Assembly (NCBI RefSeq): GCF_000429985.1
Contig: NZ_AUCX01000008.1
Location: 62,001-126,000 of the forward strand
Length of the DNA stretch: 64,000 bases
Source: Maridesulfovibrio bastinii DSM 16055
GTDB lineage: Bacteria; Desulfobacterota; Desulfovibrionia; Desulfovibrionales; Desulfovibrionaceae
Reading direction: 5' to 3'
Both the position numbers and the translations under genes were made by a program. Numbering within the stretch: the stretch's first letter is position 1; each line of letters opens with the position of its first letter. Below, one piece after another: positions 1-8,300 of the stretch. The notes beneath the pieces are model-generated. The model was given only the letters and a program-made list of their open reading frames with translations, did no database searches and was not told where the DNA came from.

Positions 1-186
1 TCTATCAAAGAAGCTCTTATCAGAGGAGACAGAGTTGAAATCAGAGGTTTCGGAAGTTTTAAAATTAAAGAATACAGGGGTTATGTAGGAAGGAATCCTA
101 AAACAGGTTCCGTAGTGGATGTTACCCCTAAAAAACTTCCTTTCTTCCGTCCCGGTAAAGAACTTAAGGAATATCTTAACGATTAA
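1..186 (+). CDS. HU/IHF-family DNA-binding protein, C-terminal part
   Basis: The window opens inside this gene; 61 codons and a TAA stop remain. The fragment holds the DNA-gripping beta-arm region of the HU/IHF family: RGFGSF, then GRNPKTG around residues 36-42 of the fragment, then the closing alpha helix (FFRPGKELKEYL). Proteins of this family are small dimers that bend DNA and organise the nucleoid. The fragment cannot say whether this is HU, IHF-alpha or IHF-beta. The stop codon shares one base with the ATG of the next gene (TAATG), so the two are probably translationally coupled. Confidence 0.9.
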   Translation, partial: SIKEALIRGDRVEIRGFGSFKIKEYRGYVGRNPKTGSVVDVTPKKLPFFRPGKELKEYLND

Positions 187-1079
187 TGTTTTTTAGAATC
201 TTTTTTCTGTGGTTAAGTGTCAGCCTGCTGTGGATATCTCCCGTGCAGGCTGACGATTATGTATTGTCTTTAGCTTTTACAGCCAATACCTTCGGTAAAG
301 TGAACCCCTGCCCCACATGAGGCGGGAAAACCATTGGTGGACTGGCCCGGCGGGCTGGCTATCTTAATGATTTAAAGGCGACAACCAAGGACCACCCTTT
401 ATTGATCCTTGGCGGGTCTTATGAATTTCTGCTTCCGGAAGGAAAACCAGATCAAGATAAAAAGAGGGATGCTCTGGCAAAAATCTTTTCTTATCTTGAT
501 TATGATTTTGGCATGCTTTCGCCTGAAGAAAGCAGCTACCTTTCAAAATCACCATCTGGAATACCAGATGGGTGGAAATATTATTCTCAAATTACTTTCA
601 AAAAATTTAAAATTGAGAATGGAAAAACCGTTGGTATAATTACATTTCCAACCATTGAGGATGATAAATCCAATCAAATTTCGGAAGCCCTTGCAGCCAG
701 AATGGTGAGCTGCTTTAAAAAATTTAGAAAAGAGGCGGATATTCTTATCGGGATGAGTCCCTGGGGCTACTTTAAAGAAAAGTCGCTGCTTAAAAACAGT
801 CAGTATCTGCAATGCCCTCTTGATATCCTTTTAGGAAGCGGTAAGGGACCGGGACTGACGGGACAGTTAGTTGCAGAAAACAGCACACTTTGGGTCAGAT
901 GTTATCCCACGGGAAAAGCTGTAAGCAGAGTGGATATAATTAAATTTCCAGATAAGAATTCGGATTTTAAATGGAAGTTTGGAGAAAATATTCGTTGCCT
1001 GATTCAAAGCCTATTGAAAAATACAAGAGAAGACCCTAAGGTTCTCAACTTACTTGTAGGAATTTCCGACGAAAAGTAA
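186..1079 (+). CDS. Predicted selenoprotein, UshA-like (seleno)protein family, Sec45 encoded by TGA
   Basis: Read from ATG 186 the frame gives 297 residues with a single internal TGA at 318-320; ordinary gene calling would keep only the part after an internal ATG (402). Residues 1-22 form a signal peptide (hydrophobic core, cut near SPVQA/DD), so the product is exported. The TGA falls in [22 protein letters not shown], a Cys-x-x-Sec redox-like motif (C42, U45), and coding similarity continues unbroken on both sides. From memory of Desulfovibrio selenoproteomes this matches the UshA-like (seleno)protein family, related to 5'-nucleotidase/metallophosphoesterase folds; the enzymatic activity is not known to me. 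A stem-loop suited to Sec insertion follows the TGA. The gene is coupled to the HU/IHF stop codon and lies 23 bp before dapA. A real nonsense mutation is the alternative, but the intact downstream frame and CxxU context argue against it. Confidence 0.82.
318..349 (+). promoter_or_regulatory. Candidate bacterial SECIS stem-loop with its UGA codon
   Basis: Immediately after the TGA, CGGG (323-326) can pair with CCCG (346-349). After a four-A bulge, CCA (331-333) pairs with TGG (343-345), leaving a nine-base loop TTGGTGGAC that contains G-U as in known bacterial SelB-binding loops. The loop starts 13 bases after the UGA, within the usual bacterial range. The structure was folded by eye, and alternative pairings (CCA 331-333 with TGG 338-340) exist. 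Confidence 0.55.
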
Positions 1080-1102
1080 TCCGTGACATTCAGGAGGAAA
1101 AA

Positions 1103-1981
1103 ATGGATTTCCAAGGAGCATTTACTGCTCTAGTCACACCTTTCAAGAATGGTAAGATCGATGAGGAAGCTTACCGTGAACTGATTGAGTGGCAGATTGA
1201 ACAGGGGATAGATGGTCTTGTTCCATGCGGCACAACAGGTGAAGCTGCAACAATGACCCATGAAGAACAGGGTGATGTTATAAGAATCTGTGTGGAACAG
1301 GTAGCCAAAAGAATACCTGTAATTGCCGGAGCTGGTTCCAACAATACCCGTGAAGCTGTAAACCTGACCCTGCTTGCAAAACAGGCCGGAGCGGATGCAG
1401 CGCTTCAGATTACTCCGTACTATAATAAACCCACTCCTGACGGACTGCTTGCACATTTTAAAGTTCTTGCTAAAGAATCTTCTATGCCGTTTATTCTTTA
1501 TAATGTTCCGGGTAGAACAGGCCTTAACGCCAAACCGGCTACCATTGCCCGCATAGCCCGTGAAGTTCCGGAGGTTATAGGTGTAAAAGATGCCACGGCA
1601 AACATGATTCAGGCATCTGAGATGATTGAACAGTGTCCCGAAGGTTTCACCGTGCTTTCAGGTGATGACTTTACCGTACTACCTTTACTTTCGCTTGGTG
1701 GTCACGGTGTTATTTCGGTTGTCAGCAACATTGTTCCGGCAATGATGTCTGACATGTGCAGAGCTTACCGTGAAAAAGATACTGCAACAGCTATGGAGCT
1801 GCATTACAAAATGCAGCCACTCAGCCGCAGCATGTTTATTGAAACAAACCCAATCCCGGTAAAAACAGCATTGGGCATGATGGGCAAAATGGAAACATCT
1901 TTCAGATTGCCTCTTGTTCCGCTTGAACCTGAAAATGAAATCAAGCTGAAAAACGCCCTTTCCGAAAACGGAATTATCTAA
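1103..1981 (+). CDS. dapA: 4-hydroxy-tetrahydrodipicolinate synthase
   Basis: This enzyme condenses pyruvate with aspartate semialdehyde in the cytoplasmic lysine/diaminopimelate pathway. The 292-residue length is typical. The family signature GTTGE lies at residues 43-47, the Schiff-base lysine is K162 in GVKDAT, and the active-site Y133 and R138 are in [10 protein letters not shown]. These positions are almost the same as in the E. coli enzyme. A strong AGGAGG ribosome site precedes the ATG. A clear terminator follows the stop, so dapA probably ends a unit that may start at the upstream HU/IHF gene. Confidence 0.97.
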   Translation: MDFQGAFTALVTPFKNGKIDEEAYRELIEWQIEQGIDGLVPCGTTGEAATMTHEEQGDVIRICVEQVAKRIPVIAGAGSNNTREAVNLTLLAKQAGADAALQITPYYNKPTPDGLLAHFKVLAKESSMPFILYNVPGRTGLNAKPATIARIAREVPEVIGVKDATANMIQASEMIEQCPEGFTVLSGDDFTVLPLLSLGGHGVISVVSNIVPAMMSDMCRAYREKDTATAMELHYKMQPLSRSMFIETNPIPVKTALGMMGKMETSFRLPLVPLEPENEIKLKNALSENGII

Positions 1982-2001
1982 TTTTTATTTTGAAAAACCT
2001 T

Positions 2002-2040
2002 AAAACCCCCGACGGCACCAGCTGTCGGGGGTTTTATTTT
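2002..2040 (+). terminator. Rho-independent terminator after dapA
   Basis: The inverted repeat AAAACCCCCGAC/GTCGGGGGTTTT is separated by a ten-base loop and followed by ATTTT. It lies just past the dapA stop. Because the stem is flanked by A and T runs it may also serve the convergent gadB on the minus strand. Confidence 0.9.
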
Positions 2041-2091
2041 GTTGCTTAAATTTACTGTATTAATTTAAGATTCTAAATTTCAAAAAGCTCG

Positions 2092-3489
2092 TCAACTGTG
2101 CGAATATCCACCACCCTCTTCCTCATCAAGAGAAACGCTCACGGGATGTTTCTTAAAGTGTTTAATACATCTTTTTATATCTTCTACCAGCAATTCAGCC
2201 ATGTCCATACTGAATCCATGTCTGACTAGAATACGCATCACCACTGTATCCGTCATATCATCTGGCAGTGAATATGCGGCAATCTGCCAACCTCTTGATC
2301 TTATTTTATCCGACAAATCAAAAAGCGAAAAACCAGGGTCCACTCCTTCCTTTATAGTCCAGCATACAGCCGGTAACCCTTCGCTGCGTTCACCATTATA
2401 TAAAATATCAAATAAATCTAATTTTTTAAGTTCCTTGCAAATATATTTAGCGGATTTATAGCAGGCTTCATGAATCCTTTCATAACCTTCTCTGCCAAGC
2501 CTCAATAAATTGTAATATTGTGCAATGATTTGTCCCCCAGGCCTTGAAAAATTCAGAGCAAATGTTGGCATTTTACCACCAAGGTAGTTCACATTGAAAA
2601 TCAAGTCTTCAGGAAGCTCATCCTTATCACGCCAGATTGCCCAGCCAACACCCAATGGGGACAATCCATACTTGTGGCCGGAAGCATTGATTGATTTAAC
2701 CCGCGGCAGCCTGAAATCCCATTTCAGATCAGGGTCCATAAAAGGAGCAACAAAGCCACCACTGGCGGCATCGACATGAACCGGAATATCCAATCCAGTA
2801 TCTTTTTTTAATTGATCCAGAGCAACGCATACAGCCTCAACAGGCTCATACTGGCATGTAAAAGTAACACCTAAAGTAACAACAACTCCTATGGTATTTT
2901 CATCGCACCGTTTTAAAACTTCATCAGGAGACATAATAAGCCTCCCCTTCTCCATGGGGATCTCTCTAATCTCCACATCAAAATAACGGGCAAACTTATG
3001 CCAGCATATCTGAACCGGCCCGGTAACAATATTGGGTTTCCTTTTTTCCCAACCTTCTCCAATTTTTTCACGCCAGCGAAACTTCATTGCAAGCCCGCCC
3101 AGCATTGCTGCTTCACTTGATCCTGTGGTTGAGCAGCCGATTGTATTTTCAGCTTCAGGGGAGTTCCACAAATCAGCAATAATATGTACGCATCTTTCTT
3201 CAATCTCTGCTGTTTGAGGATATTCATCCTTATCAATCATATTCTTATCCAGACATTGATCCATCAGCTTATGGATTTCCTCATCCGCCCATGTCTGGCA
3301 AAAAGTAGCCAGATTCTGTTTTGCGTTACCATCAAGCATCAGTTCATCACTGATTATCTGATAAATATTGCGGGCTTCATGCTCACTGTCAGGTATCCTG
3401 TATTTAGGCAGACGCTGGGAAACATCATTTGATGCGTAAATATCATCAGTAATTTCATCCATAATCTTTTCTTTTTCATGCAAAGACAT
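2092..3489 (-). CDS. gadB: Glutamate decarboxylase (PLP)
   Basis: It would convert glutamate to 4-aminobutyrate and CO2, consuming a proton. The 465 residues match GadA/GadB length. The PLP-binding lysine is K273 in [15 protein letters not shown], and HVDAASGG (residues 238-245) carries the aspartate that contacts the pyridine nitrogen. The STTGSSEA stretch near 120 is the phosphate-binding region. An AGGAG site sits before the ATG. No glutamate/GABA antiporter gene (gadC) lies next to it, so a classical acid-resistance pair is not evident here. It stands alone between two terminator-like hairpins. Confidence 0.93.
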   Translation of the reverse strand: MSLHEKEKIMDEITDDIYASNDVSQRLPKYRIPDSEHEARNIYQIISDELMLDGNAKQNLATFCQTWADEEIHKLMDQCLDKNMIDKDEYPQTAEIEERCVHIIADLWNSPEAENTIGCSTTGSSEAAMLGGLAMKFRWREKIGEGWEKRKPNIVTGPVQICWHKFARYFDVEIREIPMEKGRLIMSPDEVLKRCDENTIGVVVTLGVTFTCQYEPVEAVCVALDQLKKDTGLDIPVHVDAASGGFVAPFMDPDLKWDFRLPRVKSINASGHKYGLSPLGVGWAIWRDKDELPEDLIFNVNYLGGKMPTFALNFSRPGGQIIAQYYNLLRLGREGYERIHEACYKSAKYICKELKKLDLFDILYNGERSEGLPAVCWTIKEGVDPGFSLFDLSDKIRSRGWQIAAYSLPDDMTDTVVMRILVRHGFSMDMAELLVEDIKRCIKHFKKHPVSVSLDEEEGGGYSHS

Positions 3490-3585
3490 AATGTGTAACT
3501 CCTGATATATTCTAATTTAAGATGTGATAACTAGCTTATACATTATTTCTAAATAAAATTCTCTATACTTATTAAGAAATAAAAA

Positions 3586-3632
3586 AAGTGATTGCAGTAC
3601 ATCATTTTATACCACAATCACTTATGTTTTTT
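3586..3632 (-). terminator. Terminator after trmFO (possibly bidirectional)
   Basis: AAGTGATTG (3586-3594) and CAATCACTT (3615-3623) form a nine-bp stem. A seven-A run lies on the left, which becomes U-rich RNA on the minus strand, and T-rich sequence lies on the right. It follows the trmFO stop and precedes gadB, separating the two. Confidence 0.75.
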
Positions 3633-3652
3633 TAATATACTATATTAAACTG

Positions 3653-4972
3653 CTATAATTTATTTTCATTTTTCCACTTGTCAAAAGATTCAATAGCCCT
3701 CTTACCGTAGAGTTCTTTCCTGACCCTCTTGGGAGCTTTTTTATTAAGCGCCGGCATCAGTCCGAATTGAACATTTGATGGTTGGAAATTCTTTTTTTCT
3801 TCACGAAGATGTCCAAGTAAAGCACCTATTGATGTATCCTGAGGCGGAAGCGACGGTTCCAATCCTGTAATCCTGCGAGCAAGAAGGAGTCCTACCCACA
3901 ACCCGCAGGCCGAAGATTCAAGATATCCTTCAACACCGGTGATCTGGCCAGCCAGATGAATTCTGCTGTCAGATTTTAACGACAGGTCTTCAGACAGTAC
4001 CGAGGGGGCATTAACATAAGTATTACGATGAATACTTCCAAACCTCAAAAATTCTGCATCTTCAAGGCCCGGAATCATTCTGAAAATACGCTTCTGTTCG
4101 GGATATTTTAATTTGGTCTGAAAACCGACCATGTTAAAAGCAGTTTTATCACGATTCTCAGCCCTTAACTGCACAACAGCATAAGACTGTTCTTCAGTTC
4201 TGGGATCAATAAGCCCTACTGGTTTGAGCGGTCCAAAGGACAGAGTCATATCACCACGCTCAGCCATAGTTTCTATAGGAAGGCACCCCTCAAAATGAAT
4301 TTCCTTTTCAAATTCACGGGGAACAACCTTTTCCCCTTTTTTCAACTCTTCCAGAAATGCGAAATACTGTTCCTCTGTCATCGGGCAGTTTAGATAGTCA
4401 TCATCTTCAGGCTTATAGCGGGAACCGAAAAAAGCCACATCCATATTCACAGATTCACGACTTATTATCGGAGCGATTGCGTCATAAAAATAAAGCTTGT
4501 TATCCCCGATAAGATTGGAAAGACTTTCCACCAAACCAGCACTGGCCAACGGTCCGGCGGCTACAATAATATGCTGATAATCTTCAAAGCCCGGTTCATT
4601 CAAAGAAACAATTTCTTTACGAATTAAATTGATATTTTCCTGACCTTCTATAACTTCGGTCATTCTGGTGGAAAATAGTTCACGATCAACAGCAAGAGCT
4701 GATCCGGCAGGGACTTTAGTTTCTTCTGCAATCTCCATGACAATGGAACCGAGAGCAGACATTTCTCTTTTCAAAATACCAATAGCTGTACTCAGATCAC
4801 CAGAACGAAGGGAATTGGAGCAGACAAGCTCAGCCAGCCCGGCTGAAGTATGTGCTTCAGAATAACGCTCCGGTTTCATTTCATACAAATCCACTGACAC
4901 GCCTGCGCGCGCCAGCTGCATTGCACTTTCACATCCGGCAAGTCCTCCGCCGATTACAGCTACTTTATTCAC
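3653..4972 (-). CDS. trmFO: Methylenetetrahydrofolate-tRNA-(uracil-5-)-methyltransferase, FAD/NAD(P)H-dependent
   Basis: TrmFO makes 5-methyluridine at position 54 of tRNA using methylenetetrahydrofolate and FADH2. The 439-residue protein starts with the FAD-binding dinucleotide fold (VIGGGLAG, residues 6-13). It carries the family hallmarks AHTSAGLAELVCSNSLRS (about 40-57) with the catalytic-region cysteine, and GVEGYLESSACGLWVG in the C-terminal half. The start codon is GTG at 4972; an ATG two bases upstream is out of frame. GGAG lies about ten bases before it. It is divergent from the ABC ATPase genes, with only 83 bp between. Confidence 0.96.
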   Translation of the reverse strand: MNKVAVIGGGLAGCESAMQLARAGVSVDLYEMKPERYSEAHTSAGLAELVCSNSLRSGDLSTAIGILKREMSALGSIVMEIAEETKVPAGSALAVDRELFSTRMTEVIEGQENINLIRKEIVSLNEPGFEDYQHIIVAAGPLASAGLVESLSNLIGDNKLYFYDAIAPIISRESVNMDVAFFGSRYKPEDDDYLNCPMTEEQYFAFLEELKKGEKVVPREFEKEIHFEGCLPIETMAERGDMTLSFGPLKPVGLIDPRTEEQSYAVVQLRAENRDKTAFNMVGFQTKLKYPEQKRIFRMIPGLEDAEFLRFGSIHRNTYVNAPSVLSEDLSLKSDSRIHLAGQITGVEGYLESSACGLWVGLLLARRITGLEPSLPPQDTSIGALLGHLREEKKNFQPSNVQFGLMPALNKKAPKRVRKELYGKRAIESFDKWKNENKL

Positions 4973-5007
4973 ATCTAGCTCCAGTCTGATTGTATTTTTA
5001 CGACATC

Positions 5008-5031
5008 TAACTTAAGATACAGTATAAGTTA
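5008..5031. repeat. Operator-like inverted repeat between trmFO and the ABC ATPase genes
   Basis: TAACTTA (5008-5014) and TAAGTTA (5025-5031) are perfect seven-bp arms around a ten-bp spacer, giving half-site centres 17 bp apart. It lies in the only 83 bp between two divergent genes, where a dimeric regulator could control either. There is no T run, so it does not look like a terminator. The regulator is unknown. Confidence 0.4.
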
Positions 5032-5055
5032 AGTTTCCATTACATTAAATTATTC

Positions 5056-6051
5056 GTGAGCGCGAGCCAGCAAAATATGACATCTCCCTTACTCAAAATA
5101 GAAGGTCTGACTACAAGCTTTGCAACCCCGGCCGGGGTCGTGAAAGCTGTGGATAATGCCACCCTTGAATTGAATCAAGAAGAAACTTTGGCAATTGTAG
5201 GAGAATCCGGTTGTGGTAAAACAGTTCTTTCCCTTTCAATAATGGGACTGATCGCCGATCCTCCGGGCAGAATTACTGCTGGTCAAATAACATATCAGGA
5301 TAAAAATCTTACAGAACTATCCGAAAAAGAAATGCAAAAAATTCGTGGAAATCATATCTCAATGATTTTTCAGGAACCAATGACCTCACTAAACCCGGTA
5401 TTTAAAGTTGGTGAGCAAATTGCTGAAGTGTTGCGCCAACACCGTGGTTTATCACGCAAGGAAGCCGCTAAAGAAGCCATAATAAGCCTTAAAAAAGTTG
5501 GAATACCCAATCCGGAAACAAGAGCGGAGAGTTTCCCGCATGAAATGAGTGGCGGGATGCGGCAGCGAGTTATGATTGCAATGGCCCTGGCTTGTAATCC
5601 CGAAATACTTATTGCTGATGAACCCACAACTGCACTTGATGTAACTATTCAGGCCCAGATTCTATCTTTGCTTGAAGAAATAAAAAATAAAACCAGAGGA
5701 TCACTTATGCTGATCACTCATGATCTGGGGGTTGTTGCCCGCTATGCAGATAAAGTCGTGGTCATGTATACAGGTCAGATCATAGAATCTTCCAACAAAA
5801 TTGAACTTTTTAAAAATCCCATGCACCCATACACCCAAGGACTTTTATCATCAGTACCTCGCCCCGGTCTTGATGAAGAACTAATCCCCATCCCCGGAGC
5901 TGTACCGTCTCTGGGAGACCTGCCACCCGGATGCCGTTTCCATCCCCGCTGCTCTAAAGCTATGGATCGCTGCAAAACGGAAGAGCCTCCAGTCTTCACA
6001 AAAGATAACAGACAGGTACGCTGCTGGTTGTATGAGGATTTCTCCAAATGA
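5056..6051 (+). CDS. Peptide/nickel-type ABC transporter ATP-binding protein (OppD/DppD-like)
   Basis: This is a cytoplasmic ATPase of the oligopeptide/dipeptide/nickel ABC family. Walker A is GESGCGKT (residues 49-56), the Q-loop is FQEP (105-108), the ABC signature is MSGGMRQ (164-170), Walker B is ILIADEP (184-190) and the H-loop is LITHD. The C-terminal Opp/Dpp extension, with its PGCRFHPRC cysteine motif near 290, is present. The start used is GTG 5056, without a good ribosome site; ATG 5077 would remove seven residues and is equally possible. The next gene overlaps by four bases (ATGA). No permease or substrate-binding gene is adjacent, so substrate cannot be assigned. Confidence 0.92.
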   Translation: MSASQQNMTSPLLKIEGLTTSFATPAGVVKAVDNATLELNQEETLAIVGESGCGKTVLSLSIMGLIADPPGRITAGQITYQDKNLTELSEKEMQKIRGNHISMIFQEPMTSLNPVFKVGEQIAEVLRQHRGLSRKEAAKEAIISLKKVGIPNPETRAESFPHEMSGGMRQRVMIAMALACNPEILIADEPTTALDVTIQAQILSLLEEIKNKTRGSLMLITHDLGVVARYADKVVVMYTGQIIESSNKIELFKNPMHPYTQGLLSSVPRPGLDEELIPIPGAVPSLGDLPPGCRFHPRCSKAMDRCKTEEPPVFTKDNRQVRCWLYEDFSK

Positions 6052-7004
6052 ACAAAATGCTTCTCGAAATAAAAAATCTCTATAAATACTATCCCGTAAA
6101 CTCAGGTTTACTGTCAGTTAAAAAATCGACCATAAAAGCTCTGAATGGAATATCCCTTAAGTTACGCAAAGGAGAAACCCTTGGACTGGTCGGAGAATCC
6201 GGTTGCGGGAAGTCTACACTTGCAAGAATAGTCACAGGTTTAGAATCACCTGATAAAGGTGAAGTTCTTTTTGAAGGGAAAAATATATCATCATGGCCGC
6301 GCAAAAAGCTGAGTTCTAAAATTCAGATGGTTTTTCAGGACCCCTATTCTTCTCTTAACCCCCGGCAGAAAATTTTTAATGTAATTGCCGAGGGTATGAA
6401 GATACACAAAACAGGGTCAGCTTCTGAAATTAAAGACAGGGTAAAAAATCTTCTTGAACAGGTTGGCCTTTTACCAGAACATTCCAAAAGATATCCGCAT
6501 GAATTCTCCGGAGGCCAGCGGCAAAGAATAGCGATTGCCAGAGCCATTTCACTCAATCCTGATCTTATTGTGTGTGATGAACCTGTTTCCGCCCTTGATG
6601 TTTCTGTTCAGGCGCAAGTAATAAGACTGCTGAAAAAAATACAGACGGAGTATGAGTTAAGCTATCTTTTCATTTCTCACGATCTCTCTGTGGTCAGTTA
6701 TATCAGCGACAGAATTGCTGTTATGTATTTGGGTAGATTGATGGAGACTTCACCGGCAGGATCATTATATTCAAATCCGTTGCATCCATACACAAGGACT
6801 CTGCTGGATGCTGTACCCATACCAGATCCTGACCATATTTATAAATCTGATGTCCTTTCAGGAGATATTCCCAGCCCTGTAGATCCACCAAAAGGCTGCC
6901 CTTTTCATCCCCGGTGCCGGGAATCAAAGCCGGAATGTTCTTTAAATTTTCCAGAATGGAAGGAAATTGAACCCGAACATTTTGTTTCCTGCCACTTATA
7001 TTAA
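6048..7004 (+). CDS. Peptide/nickel-type ABC transporter ATP-binding protein (OppF/DppF-like)
   Basis: This is the second ATPase of the pair, expected to form a heterodimer with the upstream product under a missing permease. Walker A GESGCGKST lies at residues 49-57, signature FSGGQRQ at 153-159 and Walker B LIVCDEP at 173-179. The Opp C-terminal motif KGCPFHPRC is near residue 290. Residues 1-318 match the usual OppF length. It overlaps the upstream gene by ATGA, a sign of translational coupling. The orphan state (two ATPases, no membrane or binding partner) is unusual; partner genes must lie elsewhere in the genome. Confidence 0.92.
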   Translation: MNKMLLEIKNLYKYYPVNSGLLSVKKSTIKALNGISLKLRKGETLGLVGESGCGKSTLARIVTGLESPDKGEVLFEGKNISSWPRKKLSSKIQMVFQDPYSSLNPRQKIFNVIAEGMKIHKTGSASEIKDRVKNLLEQVGLLPEHSKRYPHEFSGGQRQRIAIARAISLNPDLIVCDEPVSALDVSVQAQVIRLLKKIQTEYELSYLFISHDLSVVSYISDRIAVMYLGRLMETSPAGSLYSNPLHPYTRTLLDAVPIPDPDHIYKSDVLSGDIPSPVDPPKGCPFHPRCRESKPECSLNFPEWKEIEPEHFVSCHLY

Positions 7005-7034
7005 AACTATACTCACAACATAAGGAGTTTAATC

Positions 7035-7592
7035 ATGATTTCCAGAGATGAAGCGTTCGATCTCTTAAAAGCGAACACCCCGGAAGAAAATTTAATCCAC
7101 CACGCCCTTGAATCAGAAGCTGTGATGAAAGCTCTTGCTGCCCATCTTGGACAGGATGAAGAGCTCTGGTCGATCACAGGTTTACTGCATGACCTTGATT
7201 ACAGCTCCACAAAAGATTCTCCTGAAAAACATGGACTGACCGGAGCAGAAATGCTCAAGGACAAACTTCCAGAGGAAGCTCTCTACGCCATTAAAGCACA
7301 TAATGGAGAAATGACAGGGGCAGCTCCTAAATCTCAATTTGACTATGCGCTGAGATGTGGTGAAACTGTCACAGGTCTTATACACGCAAACGCACTCATA
7401 AGACCTGAAGGCATGCAGGGAATGGCTCCTAAAAGTCTAAAGAAAAAGATGAAAGCAAAAGCTTTTGCAGCCAGTGTTAATCGTGAAATTATCAAGGAAT
7501 GCGAAAAACTTGGTCTCGATATTACTGAATTTTTTAAAATTTCAATCACAGCTATAGAAGACATAGCTGATCAGGTCTCACTGAAAGGATAA
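7035..7592 (+). CDS. HD-domain protein (putative metal-dependent phosphohydrolase)
   Basis: This 185-residue soluble protein has the HD-fold hallmarks: histidines at 22-23 (IHHALESE), the HD pair H52-D53 in GLLHDLDY, and a later AIKAHNGE histidine near 90. HD domains bind divalent metal and usually hydrolyse phosphate esters of nucleotides; the substrate here cannot be told. The family resembles stand-alone HDIG proteins found widely in anaerobes. AAGGAG precedes the ATG. It lies 30 bp after the ABC ATPase pair on the same strand and ends at a hairpin, so it may be the last gene of that unit. Confidence 0.8.
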   Translation: MISRDEAFDLLKANTPEENLIHHALESEAVMKALAAHLGQDEELWSITGLLHDLDYSSTKDSPEKHGLTGAEMLKDKLPEEALYAIKAHNGEMTGAAPKSQFDYALRCGETVTGLIHANALIRPEGMQGMAPKSLKKKMKAKAFAASVNREIIKECEKLGLDITEFFKISITAIEDIADQVSLKG

Positions 7593-7616
7593 GATATTTT
7601 TTAATGCTTAATACAT

Positions 7617-7653
7617 CCGGGGAACCCTGTTTTCTAATTGCAGGGTCTCCGGG
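7617..7653. terminator. Convergent-gene hairpin
   Basis: CCGG-GGA-ACCCTG (from 7617) pairs with CAGGGT-CT-CCGG (to 7651) across a ten-base loop. It lies between the convergent HD-domain gene and ModE-like gene and reaches the latter's stop codon. There is no long T run, so its strength is uncertain. Confidence 0.6.
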
Positions 7654-8058
7654 TTAATCTTTATCATCCTGAGATTCTTCTTTTTCATCAAAGTCTTTGT
7701 ATGGCTGAATATCCCAGGGAAAAAACTCTCTGGCTTTGACCAGAGCATAACTTTCCACATCAGCCTGCCATTTCTTATATTCATTCAAAATCATAATACC
7801 CAGAGGAGTTAGATTATAGCCGCTCCGTCCTCTTGATTTTTCAACAATATGATCTCCAAGAACTTCTTCAGTACTCTTGATTCTACCCCATGCGGCTCGA
7901 TAAGACATGCCAAGCTTTTTGGCAGCCTTGTTGAGAGACCCAAGTTCATCAATAAGTTTTAAGAGCTGAGCCCTGCCGAGGCCGAACATTACACCTTCAT
8001 CATTTTCAAGCCACAGATTCATACGGACGCGAGCGCGCAGGGATTCTTCTTCACTCAT
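7654..8058 (-). CDS. ModE-like winged helix-turn-helix regulator, DNA-binding domain only
   Basis: The product is 134 residues when started at ATG 8058, which has AGAGGA seven bases upstream; a longer frame from 8091 lacks such a site. Residues about 10-110 form the LysR/ModE-type N-terminal winged helix (LLKLIDELGSLNKAAKKLGMSYRAAW, then SRGRSGYNLTPLG). E. coli ModE follows this with two molybdate-binding TOBE/MOP domains; they are absent here, replaced by a short acidic tail (EKEESQDDKD). It may therefore sense something other than molybdate directly. It is convergent to the HD gene and divergent from the MATE gene, which it could control. Confidence 0.8.
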   Translation of the reverse strand: MSEEESLRARVRMNLWLENDEGVMFGLGRAQLLKLIDELGSLNKAAKKLGMSYRAAWGRIKSTEEVLGDHIVEKSRGRSGYNLTPLGIMILNEYKKWQADVESYALVKAREFFPWDIQPYKDFDEKEESQDDKD

Positions 8059-8194
8059 TGGAAATCCTCTAAAATGGTTACATATTGTCAACTAATCTAT
8101 GCATTTTTTAACATAATTATTAAAAAATTTAAACCACGGGTTGCTTTTACTGTGATCATAACTAAGTTTTCAACTTCGGCTTCGATAATTACAT

Positions 8195-8224
8195 TTGAAG
8201 ATAAACACAGCTGTCAAATATAAT
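8195..8224 (+). promoter_or_regulatory. Sigma-70-type promoter for the MATE gene
   Basis: TTGAAG (8195-8200) and a perfect TATAAT (8219-8224) are separated by 18 bp. Predicted transcription start is near 8231, giving a leader of about 70 bases before ATG 8301. The rest of the 242-bp divergent gap (8059-8300) is AT-rich with no gene seen. Confidence 0.5.
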
Positions 8225-8300
8225 CTTGCCTCTCTCACCGGACAATGGCATAGACTCGGGCCTACATTAAATTTGAACTGTTTATGGAGATAACTCCTCA

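Noticed and set aside
402-1079. A shorter cytoplasmic gene starting at ATG 402
   Set aside because: It ignores the continuous frame upstream with a signal peptide and the CPT-U motif; no ribosome site fits 402.
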